64,000 nt of DNA from Planctomycetota bacterium. Lineage in GTDB: Bacteria > Planctomycetota > JACQVV01 > JASMLP01. The notes beneath the pieces are model-generated. The model saw nothing but the letters and a program-made list of their open reading frames with translations, was not told the origin of the DNA and made no database searches. The stretch is from positions 39,155-103,154 of the forward strand of contig JASMLP010000101.1 in NCBI GenBank assembly GCA_030748635.1, given 5' to 3'. A program made the translations under genes and the position numbers. Position 1 is the first letter of the stretch. Every line of letters begins with the position of its first letter. Positions 1 through 9,115 of this stretch are shown here, piece by piece.

Positions 1-710
1 AGAAGACTGCCAACAATCACTCCGTCTCCCATCGCGGCCAGGGTCGCGGCGGATTGGGGGCCATCGACTCCGAATCCTATGGCCAGGGGACAATCCGTGA
101 GTGATCGGATCGTGGCCATGCGTTCAGCCAGACGAAGGTCAAAGGATTGGCCCGCGCCGGTGACACCCGTCACGCTGACAACATAGAGAAATCCACGGGT
201 CTTTTGAGCCAGAATATCGAGTCGACTCTTGGGGCTGACCACGGAGGCGAGTTGGACCAGTTCAATCTCGGGAAACGCCTGGAAAGTCGACGCGTACCTT
301 CCGTAGGATTCCAGCGATAGATCGGGGAGGATCAAACCCGCCAATCCCCTCTCTTTCATCCGGTCTAACCAGACTTCCAGGCCGACCGCCAAGAGTAAGT
401 TGACATAAGTCATGATGAGAACCGGAACGTCCGGTCGCTCCGCGGCCACCCGGGCCGCCATGTCAAGGCAGTCTGCCGGAGTCGCTCCAGCGTCTAGGGC
501 GGACTGGCTGGAATGCTGTATCGAGGGCCCATCGGCGATGGGGTCGGAAAAAGGGATTCCGATTTCGAGGATATCGGCTCCCGCGTCGATCGCCGCCCGC
601 GCGATCTTTTCAGACACGTCCAGGTCGGGATAGCCCGCCGTAATATAGGGTATCAACGCTTTTTTACCTGCTTGCCGGATCTGGCCGAATCGTTCAGCGA
701 TTTTACCCAT
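1..710 (-). CDS. trpA: Tryptophan synthase alpha subunit (partial, 3' end off the left edge)
   Basis: The alpha subunit cleaves indole-3-glycerol phosphate to indole and glyceraldehyde-3-phosphate and passes indole to TrpB. The frame is open from the ATG at 710 to the window edge. The N-terminus reads [13 protein letters not shown]. The family block containing [15 protein letters not shown] is present, with the catalytic Glu (EIG) and Asp (PIADGPS). The conserved TYVN and SVTGVTG blocks and the GFGV phosphate-binding segment follow. The start codon overlaps the end of trpB by 8 bp, which indicates translational coupling as the last visible gene of trpD-C-F-B-A. The C-terminal part lies outside the window. 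Confidence 0.95.
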   Translation of the reverse strand, partial: MGKIAERFGQIRQAGKKALIPYITAGYPDLDVSEKIARAAIDAGADILEIGIPFSDPIADGPSIQHSSQSALDAGATPADCLDMAARVAAERPDVPVLIMTYVNLLLAVGLEVWLDRMKERGLAGLILPDLSLESYGRYASTFQAFPEIELVQLASVVSPKSRLDILAQKTRGFLYVVSVTGVTGAGQSFDLRLAERMATIRSLTDCPLAIGFGVDGPQSAATLAAMGDGVIVGSL

Positions 711-1890
711 CGCGCTCCTCCAACAATCGGATCACCTCATTCAGATCCTTGTCCCCACGACCTGACAGATTGACCAGAATGCTCTTGCCCCCCTCGGTGC
801 CTTCCCGCGCGATTGTCCTCGCAGAGGCCAGGGCATGAGCGGATTCGAGAGCGGGAATGATGCCCTCGCGTCGAGTCAGCTCCTCGAACGCCTCGAGCGC
901 TTGCTGATCGGACACCCGGACATATTGGACACGACCCTGCTCCAGAAGATAGCTATGTTCAGGACCCACGCCGGGATAATCCAAACCGGCTGAAATCGAA
1001 TGGGTTTCTTGAACCTGCCCGTGTTCATCTTGCATCAAATAGCTATACGCTCCGTGCAAAACACCGGGTCGTCCACAAGAGAGAGGCGCCGCGTGCTTCT
1101 CTGCGCCGTCGCCACCCGCCTCCACCCCGACCATTTTCACGTCGGCATCCTGAAGAAAAGGGTAAAAGATCCCCATGGCGTTGGAACCACCCCCTACGCA
1201 AGCCACAAGGGTATCCGGGAGTTCTCCATCACGGGTCAAAATCTGCTCCCGAGCTTCGCGCCCGATCACGCTCTGAAAAGAACGCACCATCTCCGGGTAG
1301 GGGTGGGGACCGACGGTCGAGCCCAATAAGTAAAAGGTATCCCGCACATTCGAAACCCAGTCCCGTAGCGCTTCACTCGTCGCATCCTTGAGAGTGCCTC
1401 TTCCGGATGTCACCGGACGGACCTCAGCCCCCAAGAGCCTCATACGAGCGACGTTGGGGGCTTGTCGCCGAATATCTTCCGCTCCCATGTAAATCACGGC
1501 TTTCAAGCCGAGAAGGGCTGAAACCGTGGCTGTGGCGACACCGTGCTGACCCGCGCCTGTTTCAGCGACGATCCGAGACTTCTCCATCCGCACTGCCAGC
1601 AGACCCTGTCCCAGACAGTTGTTGATCTTATGGGCGCCGGTATGGTTGAGATCTTCTCTCTTCAGGTCGATGGGGGCTCCCCACGCTTCGGAAAGACGCT
1701 CTGCCCGGTAGAGAGGTGTGGGACGTCCGGAATAATCCTTTCGCAAGTCGGACAGAGACGTCTCGAAGGAGGCGTCTTCCAGAGCCGATCGATAGGACTC
1801 TTCCAGTTCGAGAAGAGCGGGTATTACCGTTTCGGGGACGAAGCGTCCGCCGAACTGTCCGAAATACCCTTCCGGATCCGGGCTTCCCAT
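703..1890 (-). CDS. trpB: Tryptophan synthase beta subunit
   Basis: TrpB is the PLP enzyme that condenses indole with serine to give tryptophan, working as the alpha2-beta2 complex with TrpA. At 395 aa it has the usual length. The PLP lysine is in HTGAHKINN (Lys88) and the catalytic Glu110 is in AETGAGQHG. The phosphate-binding GGGSNAMG and the C-terminal LSGRGDKD are present. The start is supported by the family-typical N-terminus ([14 protein letters not shown]). The first 67 bp lie inside the 3' end of trpF, an unusually long overlap, and the stop overlaps the trpA start. Confidence 0.97.
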   Translation of the reverse strand: MGSPDPEGYFGQFGGRFVPETVIPALLELEESYRSALEDASFETSLSDLRKDYSGRPTPLYRAERLSEAWGAPIDLKREDLNHTGAHKINNCLGQGLLAVRMEKSRIVAETGAGQHGVATATVSALLGLKAVIYMGAEDIRRQAPNVARMRLLGAEVRPVTSGRGTLKDATSEALRDWVSNVRDTFYLLGSTVGPHPYPEMVRSFQSVIGREAREQILTRDGELPDTLVACVGGGSNAMGIFYPFLQDADVKMVGVEAGGDGAEKHAAPLSCGRPGVLHGAYSYLMQDEHGQVQETHSISAGLDYPGVGPEHSYLLEQGRVQYVRVSDQQALEAFEELTRREGIIPALESAHALASARTIAREGTEGGKSILVNLSGRGDKDLNEVIRLLEERDG

Positions 1891-2507
1891 TTGCGAATCT
1901 CCTGAATGAAATGATGAACCTTGGCGGAATCCTTGATTCCCGGAGAAATCTCCAATCGACTGGAAGCGTCCACCCCATACGGATGAACGGATTCCAACGC
2001 TTCCACAATATTTATCGGGGAAAGTCCTCCGGCAAGAAACATCTTACCTCTCTTTGCCGCTCGAGCGGCAAGCTTCCAGTCGTTGGGCCGACCCGTACCG
2101 CCAAAACCGGATTCATCTCGACTGTCGACAAGAAATACTTCCCGGTGACCACGGGGAATCGCATCGAGGTCGTTTTCATCTGAAAGTGGATAAGCTTTCA
2201 CGACCGGGACATCCAGACCCGTGTATTCTTCAAGAGATTCTCTTCCGTGAAGCTGAACTTGATCCAACCCACAAGACCGAACGACTTCTTCGATTTCTCG
2301 CGGTTCGCGATCGACGAACACCCCGACGCATTCAGGGGCCACCTCGACCCTTCGTTTCAGTTCGGCGATCAAACACCCCGCTTCCTCGACAACTATCGAG
2401 CGAGGACTCCGGGGATGAAATATAAATCCGAGAATATCGGCCCCCGATTCCGCGGCGACGAGGGCGTCTTCGAGGCGAGTCATTCCGCAGATCTTGACTT
2501 GAATCAA
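1824..2507 (-). CDS. trpF: Phosphoribosylanthranilate isomerase
   Basis: This enzyme converts phosphoribosylanthranilate to CdRP, the third step of the tryptophan pathway. The N-terminus VKICGMTR holds the catalytic Cys7. The general acid Asp128 is in [10 protein letters not shown], followed by the [11 protein letters not shown] phosphate loop. At 227 aa it is slightly longer than the usual 200-210 aa. The extra 22 or so residues form a polar tail (ending ADASSPKR) encoded in the DNA that also encodes the start of TrpB. It overlaps trpC by 4 bp (ATGA). Confidence 0.95.
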   Translation of the reverse strand: MIQVKICGMTRLEDALVAAESGADILGFIFHPRSPRSIVVEEAGCLIAELKRRVEVAPECVGVFVDREPREIEEVVRSCGLDQVQLHGRESLEEYTGLDVPVVKAYPLSDENDLDAIPRGHREVFLVDSRDESGFGGTGRPNDWKLAARAAKRGKMFLAGGLSPINIVEALESVHPYGVDASSRLEISPGIKDSAKVHHFIQEIRKWEARIRKGISDSSADASSPKR

Positions 2508-3304
2508 GAGGTCTGTCCCCCGAGTAGTTCCCGAATCCGTCCGCCGGGATCGGAATCCGTGACCAGACTTTCTCCGACCAACATCCCTCTGGCCCCCGAA
2601 CGATAAGCCGATTCGACATCTTCCCGGGTACGAATTCCGCTCTCGGCGACCAGGAGAATATCTTCCCGCGATCGCAGCATACGGGCGACACGGCCCAGTC
2701 GCTTCCGGTCCACCTGGAAAGTGACCAGATCTCGACTGTTGACCCCGAGCAGTTGGACCTGATCAAGATCCAGTTTCTCCAGTTCTTTTTCCGCATAGAT
2801 CTCGACCAGAGCCGTCATGCCCAATTCTCGCGCACGTACCAGACACTCCTGGATACAGGAGGGGTCGAGCAAACGGACGATCAGCAAGATCGCATCGGCG
2901 CCGTGAGATCGGAACAGGTCGACCTGGTCCGGGAAAAGGGTGAAATCCTTGGCGAGCGCAGGAATCGAAACCGCGGACCGGGCCGCCTCGAGATCTTTGA
3001 AACTTCCGCCAAAATGATCGGGTTCGGTCAGAACGGAAAGGGCATGAGCTCCATTTTCCGCGTAAAGACGAGCCCACACGAAAGGATCCAGGTCCGGGCA
3101 CAGTTCGCCACGAGAGGGGCTACGTCGCTTGATTTCAGCGATCAGCGCCACGGGATCTCGAGCCTGAGAAAGTGCGCTCAGAAACGGGCGGGCGGGGGGG
3201 ATATCCGCGAGAACCGCTCGAACCTCGGCTTTTCGATCGGGAGAAAAATTCAAATCGAGGCGTCGCCTCCGGGACCGCACGATCTGCTCCAGAATATCCA
3301 TCAA
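2504..3304 (-). CDS. trpC: Indole-3-glycerol phosphate synthase
   Basis: This TIM-barrel enzyme closes the indole ring of CdRP to give indole-3-glycerol phosphate. Signature residues are visible: EIKRRSPSRG (Glu57, Lys59), the catalytic Lys119 in LAKDF, Glu168 in ALVEIY, the NSRDL loop, and the phosphate-binding ESGI and LVGESL near the C-terminus. The length of 266 aa is standard. It overlaps trpD upstream and trpF downstream by 4 bp each, so the three are expected to be translationally coupled. Confidence 0.96.
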   Translation of the reverse strand: MMDILEQIVRSRRRRLDLNFSPDRKAEVRAVLADIPPARPFLSALSQARDPVALIAEIKRRSPSRGELCPDLDPFVWARLYAENGAHALSVLTEPDHFGGSFKDLEAARSAVSIPALAKDFTLFPDQVDLFRSHGADAILLIVRLLDPSCIQECLVRARELGMTALVEIYAEKELEKLDLDQVQLLGVNSRDLVTFQVDRKRLGRVARMLRSREDILLVAESGIRTREDVESAYRSGARGMLVGESLVTDSDPGGRIRELLGGQTS

Positions 3305-4329
3305 GTTCGAGGGTCTTGCAACTTGTTCAGGTAGCTCAACGCTTTCCCTTCCTGGATGAGACCCCGGGAAAGCTCAATCCCGTCTTCCAGCGATTTCACT
3401 CGATCCGCCACCAGAAACGTGAGGGCCGCTCCCAGGTGCACCGCGTCGGCCTTGGGACCGGTTTCACCTTCCAGGATGTCGCAGACAATGCGCGCCCCCT
3501 CTTCCGGTTCTCCGCCGGAAAGATCTTCTATCTGACACCGAGCTAACCCGAGATCCTTCGGATCCAGATCCCTCACGCTCACGATTTCACCCTGGGCCAC
3601 TTCAGCCATGCGGACCGGACCGAGTGGGGTCGCCTCATCGATCCCTTCGTATCCGCTGATCACCAGGGCGCGCTTTTTCCCCAGAGACGCCAGAACTCGA
3701 GCAAAATCTTCCACCCGGTCAGGAGAAAACACCCCCAGCAGTTGCCGCCCAGTTCGGGCGGGATTGGCCAGAGGACCCAGAAAGTTGAAAAGAGTCCGAA
3801 TTCCGAGCGTTTTTCGTGGACCCGCGGCATGTTTCATGGCGGGGTGGTAACGAGGCGCGAAGAGGAAGACAAATCCGGTTTCCCTGAGCATTCGGGCGGC
3901 CGCATCCGGACCCAGATCGATCGGAATTTTCATCGCTTCGAGACAGTCGGCACTGCCACAGCGACTGGAAACCGAGCGATTTCCATGCTTGGCGACCCGA
4001 ACACCTCCGGAAGCGGCAACCAGAGCGCTCGCCGTCGAGATATTGAAGGTTCCCATTCCGTCGCCACCGGTCCCGCAAGTATCGACCAGATCTGAACCCT
4101 CGACGGGAAAAGGGACCGAACTTTCCAGCAGCGCGTCCACTCCACCGGCGATCTCGTCGGCCGATTCGCCGCGCTGGGACAGGAGTTGAAGAAATCGCAC
4201 GATCTGTTGATCGCTCGCCTCGCCTCGCATCACCTGAGCTACGGATTCTCGGGTATTACGTCGTCCCAGATCGGTCGCGCCGTCCTGCAGTGAAGCGATA
4301 GCCGTTTCGATGGGGGATGCACGATTCAT
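3301..4329 (-). CDS. trpD: Anthranilate phosphoribosyltransferase
   Basis: The enzyme transfers phosphoribose from PRPP to anthranilate. The PRPP loop GTGGDG is at residues 86-91, followed by NISTASA, KHGNRSVSS and the NFLGPLANPA block, all hallmarks of TrpD. The frame is open up to 4407. The extra 26 residues (MTRVRDVS...) resemble nothing in the family, so I place the start at the ATG at 4329, giving 342 aa, the usual size. It is the first trp gene of the run. No trpE or trpG is next to it. Transcription may come from the promoter ahead of the Kelch lipoprotein or from an unseen internal promoter. Confidence 0.93.
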   Translation of the reverse strand: MNRASPIETAIASLQDGATDLGRRNTRESVAQVMRGEASDQQIVRFLQLLSQRGESADEIAGGVDALLESSVPFPVEGSDLVDTCGTGGDGMGTFNISTASALVAASGGVRVAKHGNRSVSSRCGSADCLEAMKIPIDLGPDAAARMLRETGFVFLFAPRYHPAMKHAAGPRKTLGIRTLFNFLGPLANPARTGRQLLGVFSPDRVEDFARVLASLGKKRALVISGYEGIDEATPLGPVRMAEVAQGEIVSVRDLDPKDLGLARCQIEDLSGGEPEEGARIVCDILEGETGPKADAVHLGAALTFLVADRVKSLEDGIELSRGLIQEGKALSYLNKLQDPRT

Positions 4330-4407
4330 GGCCGAACATGATATCAATCCGGACGAAATATCGCATTTCCTACCGACTGCGACCGAAACATCCCGGACGC
4401 GAGTCAC

Positions 4408-5865
4408 TCAGGGACGGTAGGTCTCTCCGGTAGGAATTCCTCGGCTCTCGTGATCCTCGCCGCCCAATAGCAGAACTCGACCGCCAGAGAGAAGAGTAGC
4501 GGTATGATCGTCGCGGGAAAGCGAAAGGGGGCCGGAAGAGAGGAAACGATCCGTGGTGGGGTCGTACAGTTCCACCGCGTCCAACACGATATCGGAACCG
4601 TTCGCGCCCGCCGCATTATCCTCGCCACCGGTAATGAGTACCCGACCGCTGGGCAGGACTGTCGCCGTATGATCCTCTCGAGCCACTCCCATAGCGCCCG
4701 CGGTCACCCGAGTGCGATGGGATGACGGATCGTAAAGCTCAGCATGTCGTAAAGATTTTCCGCGAGCATCGGAGCCGCCCGTGAACAGGACCCAACCGTT
4801 CGCGAGAAGATTCGCTCGATGATCTTCGCGAGACTGGACCAAACTCCCGATGACTCGAAATGTTTCTTGAACCGGATCGAAGAGTTCAAGATCCAGAGAA
4901 GAGTGACCGCCTGCGACCAAGACCTTGCCGGAAGCGAGTAACGTCGCGGTATGTCCGATACGCGCACGCTTCATCGATCCGACCGACCGGATTTTACCCG
5001 TTCCCGGATCGTAAATCTCAGCGGTAGCCAGGCGGGTCAGGGAATAGCCCATGCCTTGAATGGAAGGTCGTACCCCTCCTACAAAAAGGACCTTGCCGTC
5101 GGCCAGTACGGTTGCCGAGTGAGCCATCCGAGCGGCTCCCAGATCGGGCCCCGTGCGAAAAACTCCCGTGGTCTCCGAGTAGAACTCGGTCGAGGGACCG
5201 AGATCTCCACCCGCGAGAAGAATTTCTCCGTTGGCCAGCGGGGTCGCTGTATGCCGTATTCGCCTCTGTTTCATGGAGATCGTCTGCAACGTCCCGTATT
5301 TCGGATCGAGTCGGTAGGCGACGGCCGAGGGGACGGGAGGCACGGATCCTCCCGGATCGAGAGACGTCCCACCGGCCACGAGCACAAAGCCGGAGTTCAG
5401 AGCCGTCGCGGTGTGGAAGAAAAGCCCCGCGGGAAGTTTTCCGGGAAGCGCCTCGAGATGGGGGAGGGAACGGGTCGTCGTGAAACGCCCACTCCACGCA
5501 GATTTCAACGCCCGCCCCTTTCGATCGCGAATACCGGTTGTGAGAGAAAATCGGTAGCTCGCGGCGGGGAGCAGGTGGCCTTGAGGACGAAACAAAAGGG
5601 CTTTGCCACTTCCGTAAATAATGATGTCGCCGGGGATGACACGTCCACCCGACTCGAGAAGGACCGAATGACCCGAAACGAGTGAACCCGGATCGATGAA
5701 GTCATCGAACTCCACCTGAAGGGTCAGTTGGCGATCCACGGCACTCGACCCGTTCCCCGGAACCACCCGGACCACGGACGGGCCTGACGGCTGGCAGGCG
5801 ATTCCCACCGTCAGTAAAATCAGCGCGCCAACAGCGCTTTTCAAATATGATTTTGCACGAAACAT
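4408..5865 (-). CDS. Lipoprotein with an Ig-like domain and Kelch repeats
   Basis: The N-terminus is a lipoprotein signal: KSYLKS, a hydrophobic stretch, then VGIAC with the lipidated Cys24. Residues from about 30 to 135 look like an SbsA/Big-type Ig-like domain. The rest is a run of Kelch-type blades of the form HTATLLxxGKVLxxGG, consistent with a six- or seven-blade propeller. Such proteins are surface or periplasmic binding modules, and no enzyme motif is visible. A good -35/-10 pair lies just upstream (5895-5923), and the leader GGGGGATGGGCGATG gives a Shine-Dalgarno. It is transcribed toward trpD but has no evident role in tryptophan synthesis. Confidence 0.75.
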   Translation of the reverse strand: MFRAKSYLKSAVGALILLTVGIACQPSGPSVVRVVPGNGSSAVDRQLTLQVEFDDFIDPGSLVSGHSVLLESGGRVIPGDIIIYGSGKALLFRPQGHLLPAASYRFSLTTGIRDRKGRALKSAWSGRFTTTRSLPHLEALPGKLPAGLFFHTATALNSGFVLVAGGTSLDPGGSVPPVPSAVAYRLDPKYGTLQTISMKQRRIRHTATPLANGEILLAGGDLGPSTEFYSETTGVFRTGPDLGAARMAHSATVLADGKVLFVGGVRPSIQGMGYSLTRLATAEIYDPGTGKIRSVGSMKRARIGHTATLLASGKVLVAGGHSSLDLELFDPVQETFRVIGSLVQSREDHRANLLANGWVLFTGGSDARGKSLRHAELYDPSSHRTRVTAGAMGVAREDHTATVLPSGRVLITGGEDNAAGANGSDIVLDAVELYDPTTDRFLSSGPLSLSRDDHTATLLSGGRVLLLGGEDHESRGIPTGETYRP

Positions 5866-5894
5866 CGCCCATCCCCCTGAATGTCGAACCGGGG

Positions 5895-5923
5895 AGTGTA
5901 ACGATTTGGGCCCGTTTTGTCAG
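5895..5923 (-). promoter_or_regulatory. Predicted sigma70-type promoter for the Kelch lipoprotein (and possibly trp)
   Basis: On the minus strand a CTGACA box (5918-5923) is separated by 17 nt from TACACT (5895-5900). It lies 30 nt upstream of the lipoprotein ATG at 5865 and its -35 overlaps the stop codon of the ABC exporter gene. If transcription continues, it would also serve trpD-A. Confidence 0.5.
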
Positions 5924-7743
5924 CCCCCGGGAAAAATTCCTTGCTGCTGGTTCAAAACCGAGTAGGTGGGACAGGTCTCGAGAAGTTCGGCATGGGTGCC
6001 CATGGCATCGATTCGCCCCCCCTCGAGAACGAGAATCCGATCGCATGCAATGATGGTCGAGAGCCGATGCGCGATGACAAAAGAGGTTCTTCCGCGCATG
6101 AACTCTTCTAGCGCCTCTTGAATCAACTTTTCACTCTCGGTATCGAGCGAACTCATCGCCTCGTCGAGAATCAGGATTTCGGGGTTCTTGAGAATCGCGC
6201 GAGCGATCGAGATTCGCTGCTTTTGACCGCCCGACAAGGTGATCCCGTGTCCGCCCACCGGAGTCTGGTATCCCTGCGAAAACGAACTGACAAACTCGTG
6301 CACATACGCTTGCCGCGCCGCCTCCTCGACTTCGGCATCGGTGGCGTCGAGTCGACCGAAGCGGATATTTTCCGCGATGGTCGTATTGAAGAGCACCACG
6401 TCCTGGGTGACCATCCCGATCTTTTTACGAAGTGAAGCGAGAGTGACAGACCGCAAATCGTGACCGTCGATCTGAATCGCGCCCTCGGTCGGGTCGTAAA
6501 AGCGGGGGAGGAGCTTGACCAGAGTGCTTTTCCCCTGCCCGCTGCGGCCCACCAGACCGATCCGTTCGCCCGGTGTCACGACCAGGTGAATTCCCTGAAG
6601 AACCGGTTCTTCCTCCTTGTAATGGAAGAACAGTTTTTCGAACCGAATCTCCTGAGTAAACGGAGGCAAATCGACCGCGCCAGGAGCGTCCACGATTTCG
6701 GGAGGCGTATCGTACAGTGAGAACACTCGCTCTCCCGCGCCGATCGCTTGATTCAACTTATTGTAGAGCTTAGCCATCTTGCGAACCGGATCGAAAAGAC
6801 TACCCAGCGCCGCGTAAAAGGTGAAAAAATCGCCGGAAGTCATCTGACCCTGCAGCACCAGACTGGCCGAATAGTAAATGATGCCCACCACCGCCATGAG
6901 AGTGAGGGTTTCCACCAACGGACTGGTCATCGAATCCAACCGCGCGATCCGCATTTCGTTTTTGAAATAGCGCTGATTGATGTCCTGGTAACGCCGATGT
7001 TGCGCCTCTTCGAGTTGAAAAGCCTGCACGACCTGAATCCCGGTAAAGGATTCCGCCAGCACACCGAGCATGTCGGCACGTCGGGCCAGACTTTTTTTTA
7101 CCCTCTTCTTGACTCGACGTCCGAAGGTGCCGATGAGGACCCCCAGAGGGGGGAGGACGATCAGCACGATGAGCGTTAGCTTCACATTGAGAGCCAGCGC
7201 CAGGACCAGCGCGCCGATCAGTTTCATCGGCTCCAGAATGGCCTTGTTGAAGATGTTCTTGACCCCGGTGGAGAGGATCAGAACATCGGAAGTAAACCGT
7301 GAAATCGTATCCGCGATCCCCTCTTCACCACCAAAGTGGCGAATTGAAAGCCTTTCCACCTTCTCGTGCAATTCGTTGGTGATATCTCGAATCGCCGAGT
7401 TGGTCACATACATCGTGAGATAGTTCTGCAGAAATCGACAGAGATTGCGCAGGATCGAAAGGCACAGGATAAGGCTGCACATCCACAGCAGAGCCTGGGT
7501 CCGATCCACCAGGACATTCGCGCGTAACCATTCCCCGATCGGTTGCCCCCAGTCGGTCTGAAACGCTGCGTGTGAAAGCAATTTCTCGATTCCGTCTTCC
7601 TCGAAAAGAATGTCGCCGATCGGTTTCAAACTGCCGATGGATCCGACGTAAAGGATCGTGATCAGTCCAGAAAGGAGGACCGAGAGGGCGGCAGGACCCC
7701 GATAACGCCAGACATAACCGATAAGACGTCTTAGAATAGGCAC
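5920..7743 (-). CDS. MsbA-type lipid/multidrug ABC exporter (fused TM domain and ATPase)
   Basis: A half-transporter of 607 aa: six membrane segments in the first 320 or so residues, then an ATPase with Walker A GRSGQGKST (near residue 385), signature LSGGQKQR, Walker B LILDEAMSSLD and the switch His in VIAHRLS. This matches the MsbA/LmrA exporter group that flips lipid A or drugs out of the inner membrane. The frame remains open to 8049, but that extra 102-aa segment has no membrane character and overlaps the HAD gene on the other strand. I therefore choose the GTG at 7743 (VPILRRLIGYVWRY), although no clear Shine-Dalgarno precedes it. Confidence 0.85.
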   Translation of the reverse strand: MPILRRLIGYVWRYRGPAALSVLLSGLITILYVGSIGSLKPIGDILFEEDGIEKLLSHAAFQTDWGQPIGEWLRANVLVDRTQALLWMCSLILCLSILRNLCRFLQNYLTMYVTNSAIRDITNELHEKVERLSIRHFGGEEGIADTISRFTSDVLILSTGVKNIFNKAILEPMKLIGALVLALALNVKLTLIVLIVLPPLGVLIGTFGRRVKKRVKKSLARRADMLGVLAESFTGIQVVQAFQLEEAQHRRYQDINQRYFKNEMRIARLDSMTSPLVETLTLMAVVGIIYYSASLVLQGQMTSGDFFTFYAALGSLFDPVRKMAKLYNKLNQAIGAGERVFSLYDTPPEIVDAPGAVDLPPFTQEIRFEKLFFHYKEEEPVLQGIHLVVTPGERIGLVGRSGQGKSTLVKLLPRFYDPTEGAIQIDGHDLRSVTLASLRKKIGMVTQDVVLFNTTIAENIRFGRLDATDAEVEEAARQAYVHEFVSSFSQGYQTPVGGHGITLSGGQKQRISIARAILKNPEILILDEAMSSLDTESEKLIQEALEEFMRGRTSFVIAHRLSTIIACDRILVLEGGRIDAMGTHAELLETCPTYSVLNQQQGIFPGG

Positions 7744-7839
7744 GATGAAGAACCCGAAGGAGAAGAGCGATGGCTCGGAACTGCAACAGTCTAGCCCTGG
7801 ACTCGTGGAAGTCAAAGAAACGCTCCGGGAGAAAGTGGC

Positions 7840-8556
7840 GTGAATCCCTTTTCCCTCGCCCCTGCATCCCGCGACAGATTGCGCGCGATACTCCTGGACG
7901 CGGGGAACACTCTGGTTCAGGTTTCCATGGCGCGCGTCGCCACCACGCTTCAAGAGATGAATTTTTCCGTCACGCCCGAAGAGCTCCGAAAACGGGAATA
8001 CGAGGTCCGCATCCAGATCGATCGACCTGAAATCGTCCTCTCGACCCACGACGCTTCACGATGGGAGATCTATGTCGGGCTTCTCCTCACTGGAGTGGGC
8101 ATCCCCTCCACGGCCTGTCCGGAGATTTTCAAGAGACTTCAGGCAGAACATCGCCAACGAAACCTCTGGGAAGAGCCCATCCCGGGGACGTACGAGGCTC
8201 TGAAAACCCTTCAATCGATGGGGCTTCGTCTCGCGGTGGTCAGTAATGCGGATGGCCGGGTCGCTCAACTTCTCGAAAGTGTCGACTTGGCAGCCCCCTT
8301 CGAACAGATCTTCGACAGCGAGATTCTTGGTATCGAAAAGCCGGACCCCGGCATCTTCCAGTCGGTCCTGAACACGCTACGCCTACGACCCGAAGAGGTC
8401 ATTCACGTGGGCGATCTCTACCACGTAGACGTGCTCGGCGCTCGGGCGGCCGGAATCCACCCGTTCCTGGTCGACCCGACCGGAAAGCACCCTTTCGGTG
8501 ACTGCGACCGGGTACGCGATCTGCAAGAACTGACCGATCGCCTCCAAGAGACCTGA
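7840..8556 (+). CDS. HAD-superfamily hydrolase
   Basis: This is a 238-aa class I HAD protein with a helical cap. Motif I is LLDAGNTL, with nucleophile Asp20. The usual second Asp (D+2) is Gly22, as in some dehalogenase-like HADs, so classical phosphatase activity is less certain. Motif II is VVSN (Ser135), motif III Lys167 in EKPDP, motif IV GDLYHVD (Asp192, Asp197). The start is the GTG at 7840 with GGGAG upstream. It diverges from the ABC exporter and converges on the EIIA-like gene with a 9-bp gap. The substrate cannot be assigned. Confidence 0.8.
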   Translation: MNPFSLAPASRDRLRAILLDAGNTLVQVSMARVATTLQEMNFSVTPEELRKREYEVRIQIDRPEIVLSTHDASRWEIYVGLLLTGVGIPSTACPEIFKRLQAEHRQRNLWEEPIPGTYEALKTLQSMGLRLAVVSNADGRVAQLLESVDLAAPFEQIFDSEILGIEKPDPGIFQSVLNTLRLRPEEVIHVGDLYHVDVLGARAAGIHPFLVDPTGKHPFGDCDRVRDLQELTDRLQET

Positions 8557-8567
8557 CATCGGCGATC
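8536..8567. terminator. Possible bidirectional hairpin between convergent genes
   Basis: A perfect 7-bp inverted repeat (GATCGCC at 8536-8542, GGCGATC at 8561-8567) spans the 9-bp gap between the HAD gene and the EIIA-like gene and includes both stop regions. The loop is 18 nt and there is no T-run, so this may not be an intrinsic terminator. Confidence 0.3.
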
Positions 8568-9060
8568 AGGAGGTGACCAGTTCCGAATCCGAACCGCCAT
8601 CCAAGTCGAGTTCATATTCCTGGATGTGCCGAAAGACCGCCCGGGGGTCGGTCATTCGTCGAATCTCCTGGATCAGATCGGCGTTCCCTAACACCCGAGA
8701 GATCGCGGAGAGCGCGGAGAGGTGCATCTCACTATCGTCCTGTGGGCTCAACAGGACCACCACCACCTGGACCGGCGGCCCCTGACCGAGATCGAGTCCT
8801 TCTCGATTCAGAACCAGTGCGCCGGTGGAGGGGATCGGATGCGAAATCCGACCGTGGGGAAGAGCCACCCCGGGAGCGATCCGGGTGGTCTTGGCGGCCT
8901 CCTTCTTGAGCAGCGCGACGAGGGCCGGTTCCCGGTAGGAAGCGAGCAGACGATCCGACTCGATCCAGCGATCCACAACCTCCTCGAAGAGGTGGATCGG
9001 ACTCGCTCCCCGGAGTTGGGTATGGATCGAATCCGCGGAGATGAAGTCAGTCAGATACAT
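8566..9060 (-). CDS. PTS EIIA (nitrogen/fructose type) domain protein
   Basis: A 164-aa single-domain protein of the PtsN/EIIA-Fru fold. The phosphorylatable His69 is in GVALPHGR, and the surrounding blocks (ALVALLKKE, LNREGLDLG, VVVVLLSPQDD..HLSALSAISR) follow the family. In PtsN-type systems such proteins sense nitrogen or carbon status and regulate targets such as K+ transport and sigma54 functions rather than importing sugar. No HPr or EI gene is adjacent. The 15-residue C-terminal tail (LDLDGGSDSELVTS) is acidic and unconserved-looking. Confidence 0.88.
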   Translation of the reverse strand: MYLTDFISADSIHTQLRGASPIHLFEEVVDRWIESDRLLASYREPALVALLKKEAAKTTRIAPGVALPHGRISHPIPSTGALVLNREGLDLGQGPPVQVVVVLLSPQDDSEMHLSALSAISRVLGNADLIQEIRRMTDPRAVFRHIQEYELDLDGGSDSELVTS

Positions 9061-9115
9061 TCAGGCCGCACAAAATCGGAAATGTAGATCTTGGTAAGGG
9101 TTCGCGATTCAGGGC

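Noticed and set aside
7744..8049. N-terminal extension of the MsbA-like exporter
   Set aside because: It overlaps the HAD gene on the other strand and is not hydrophobic or conserved-looking; the GTG at 7743 explains the domain better.
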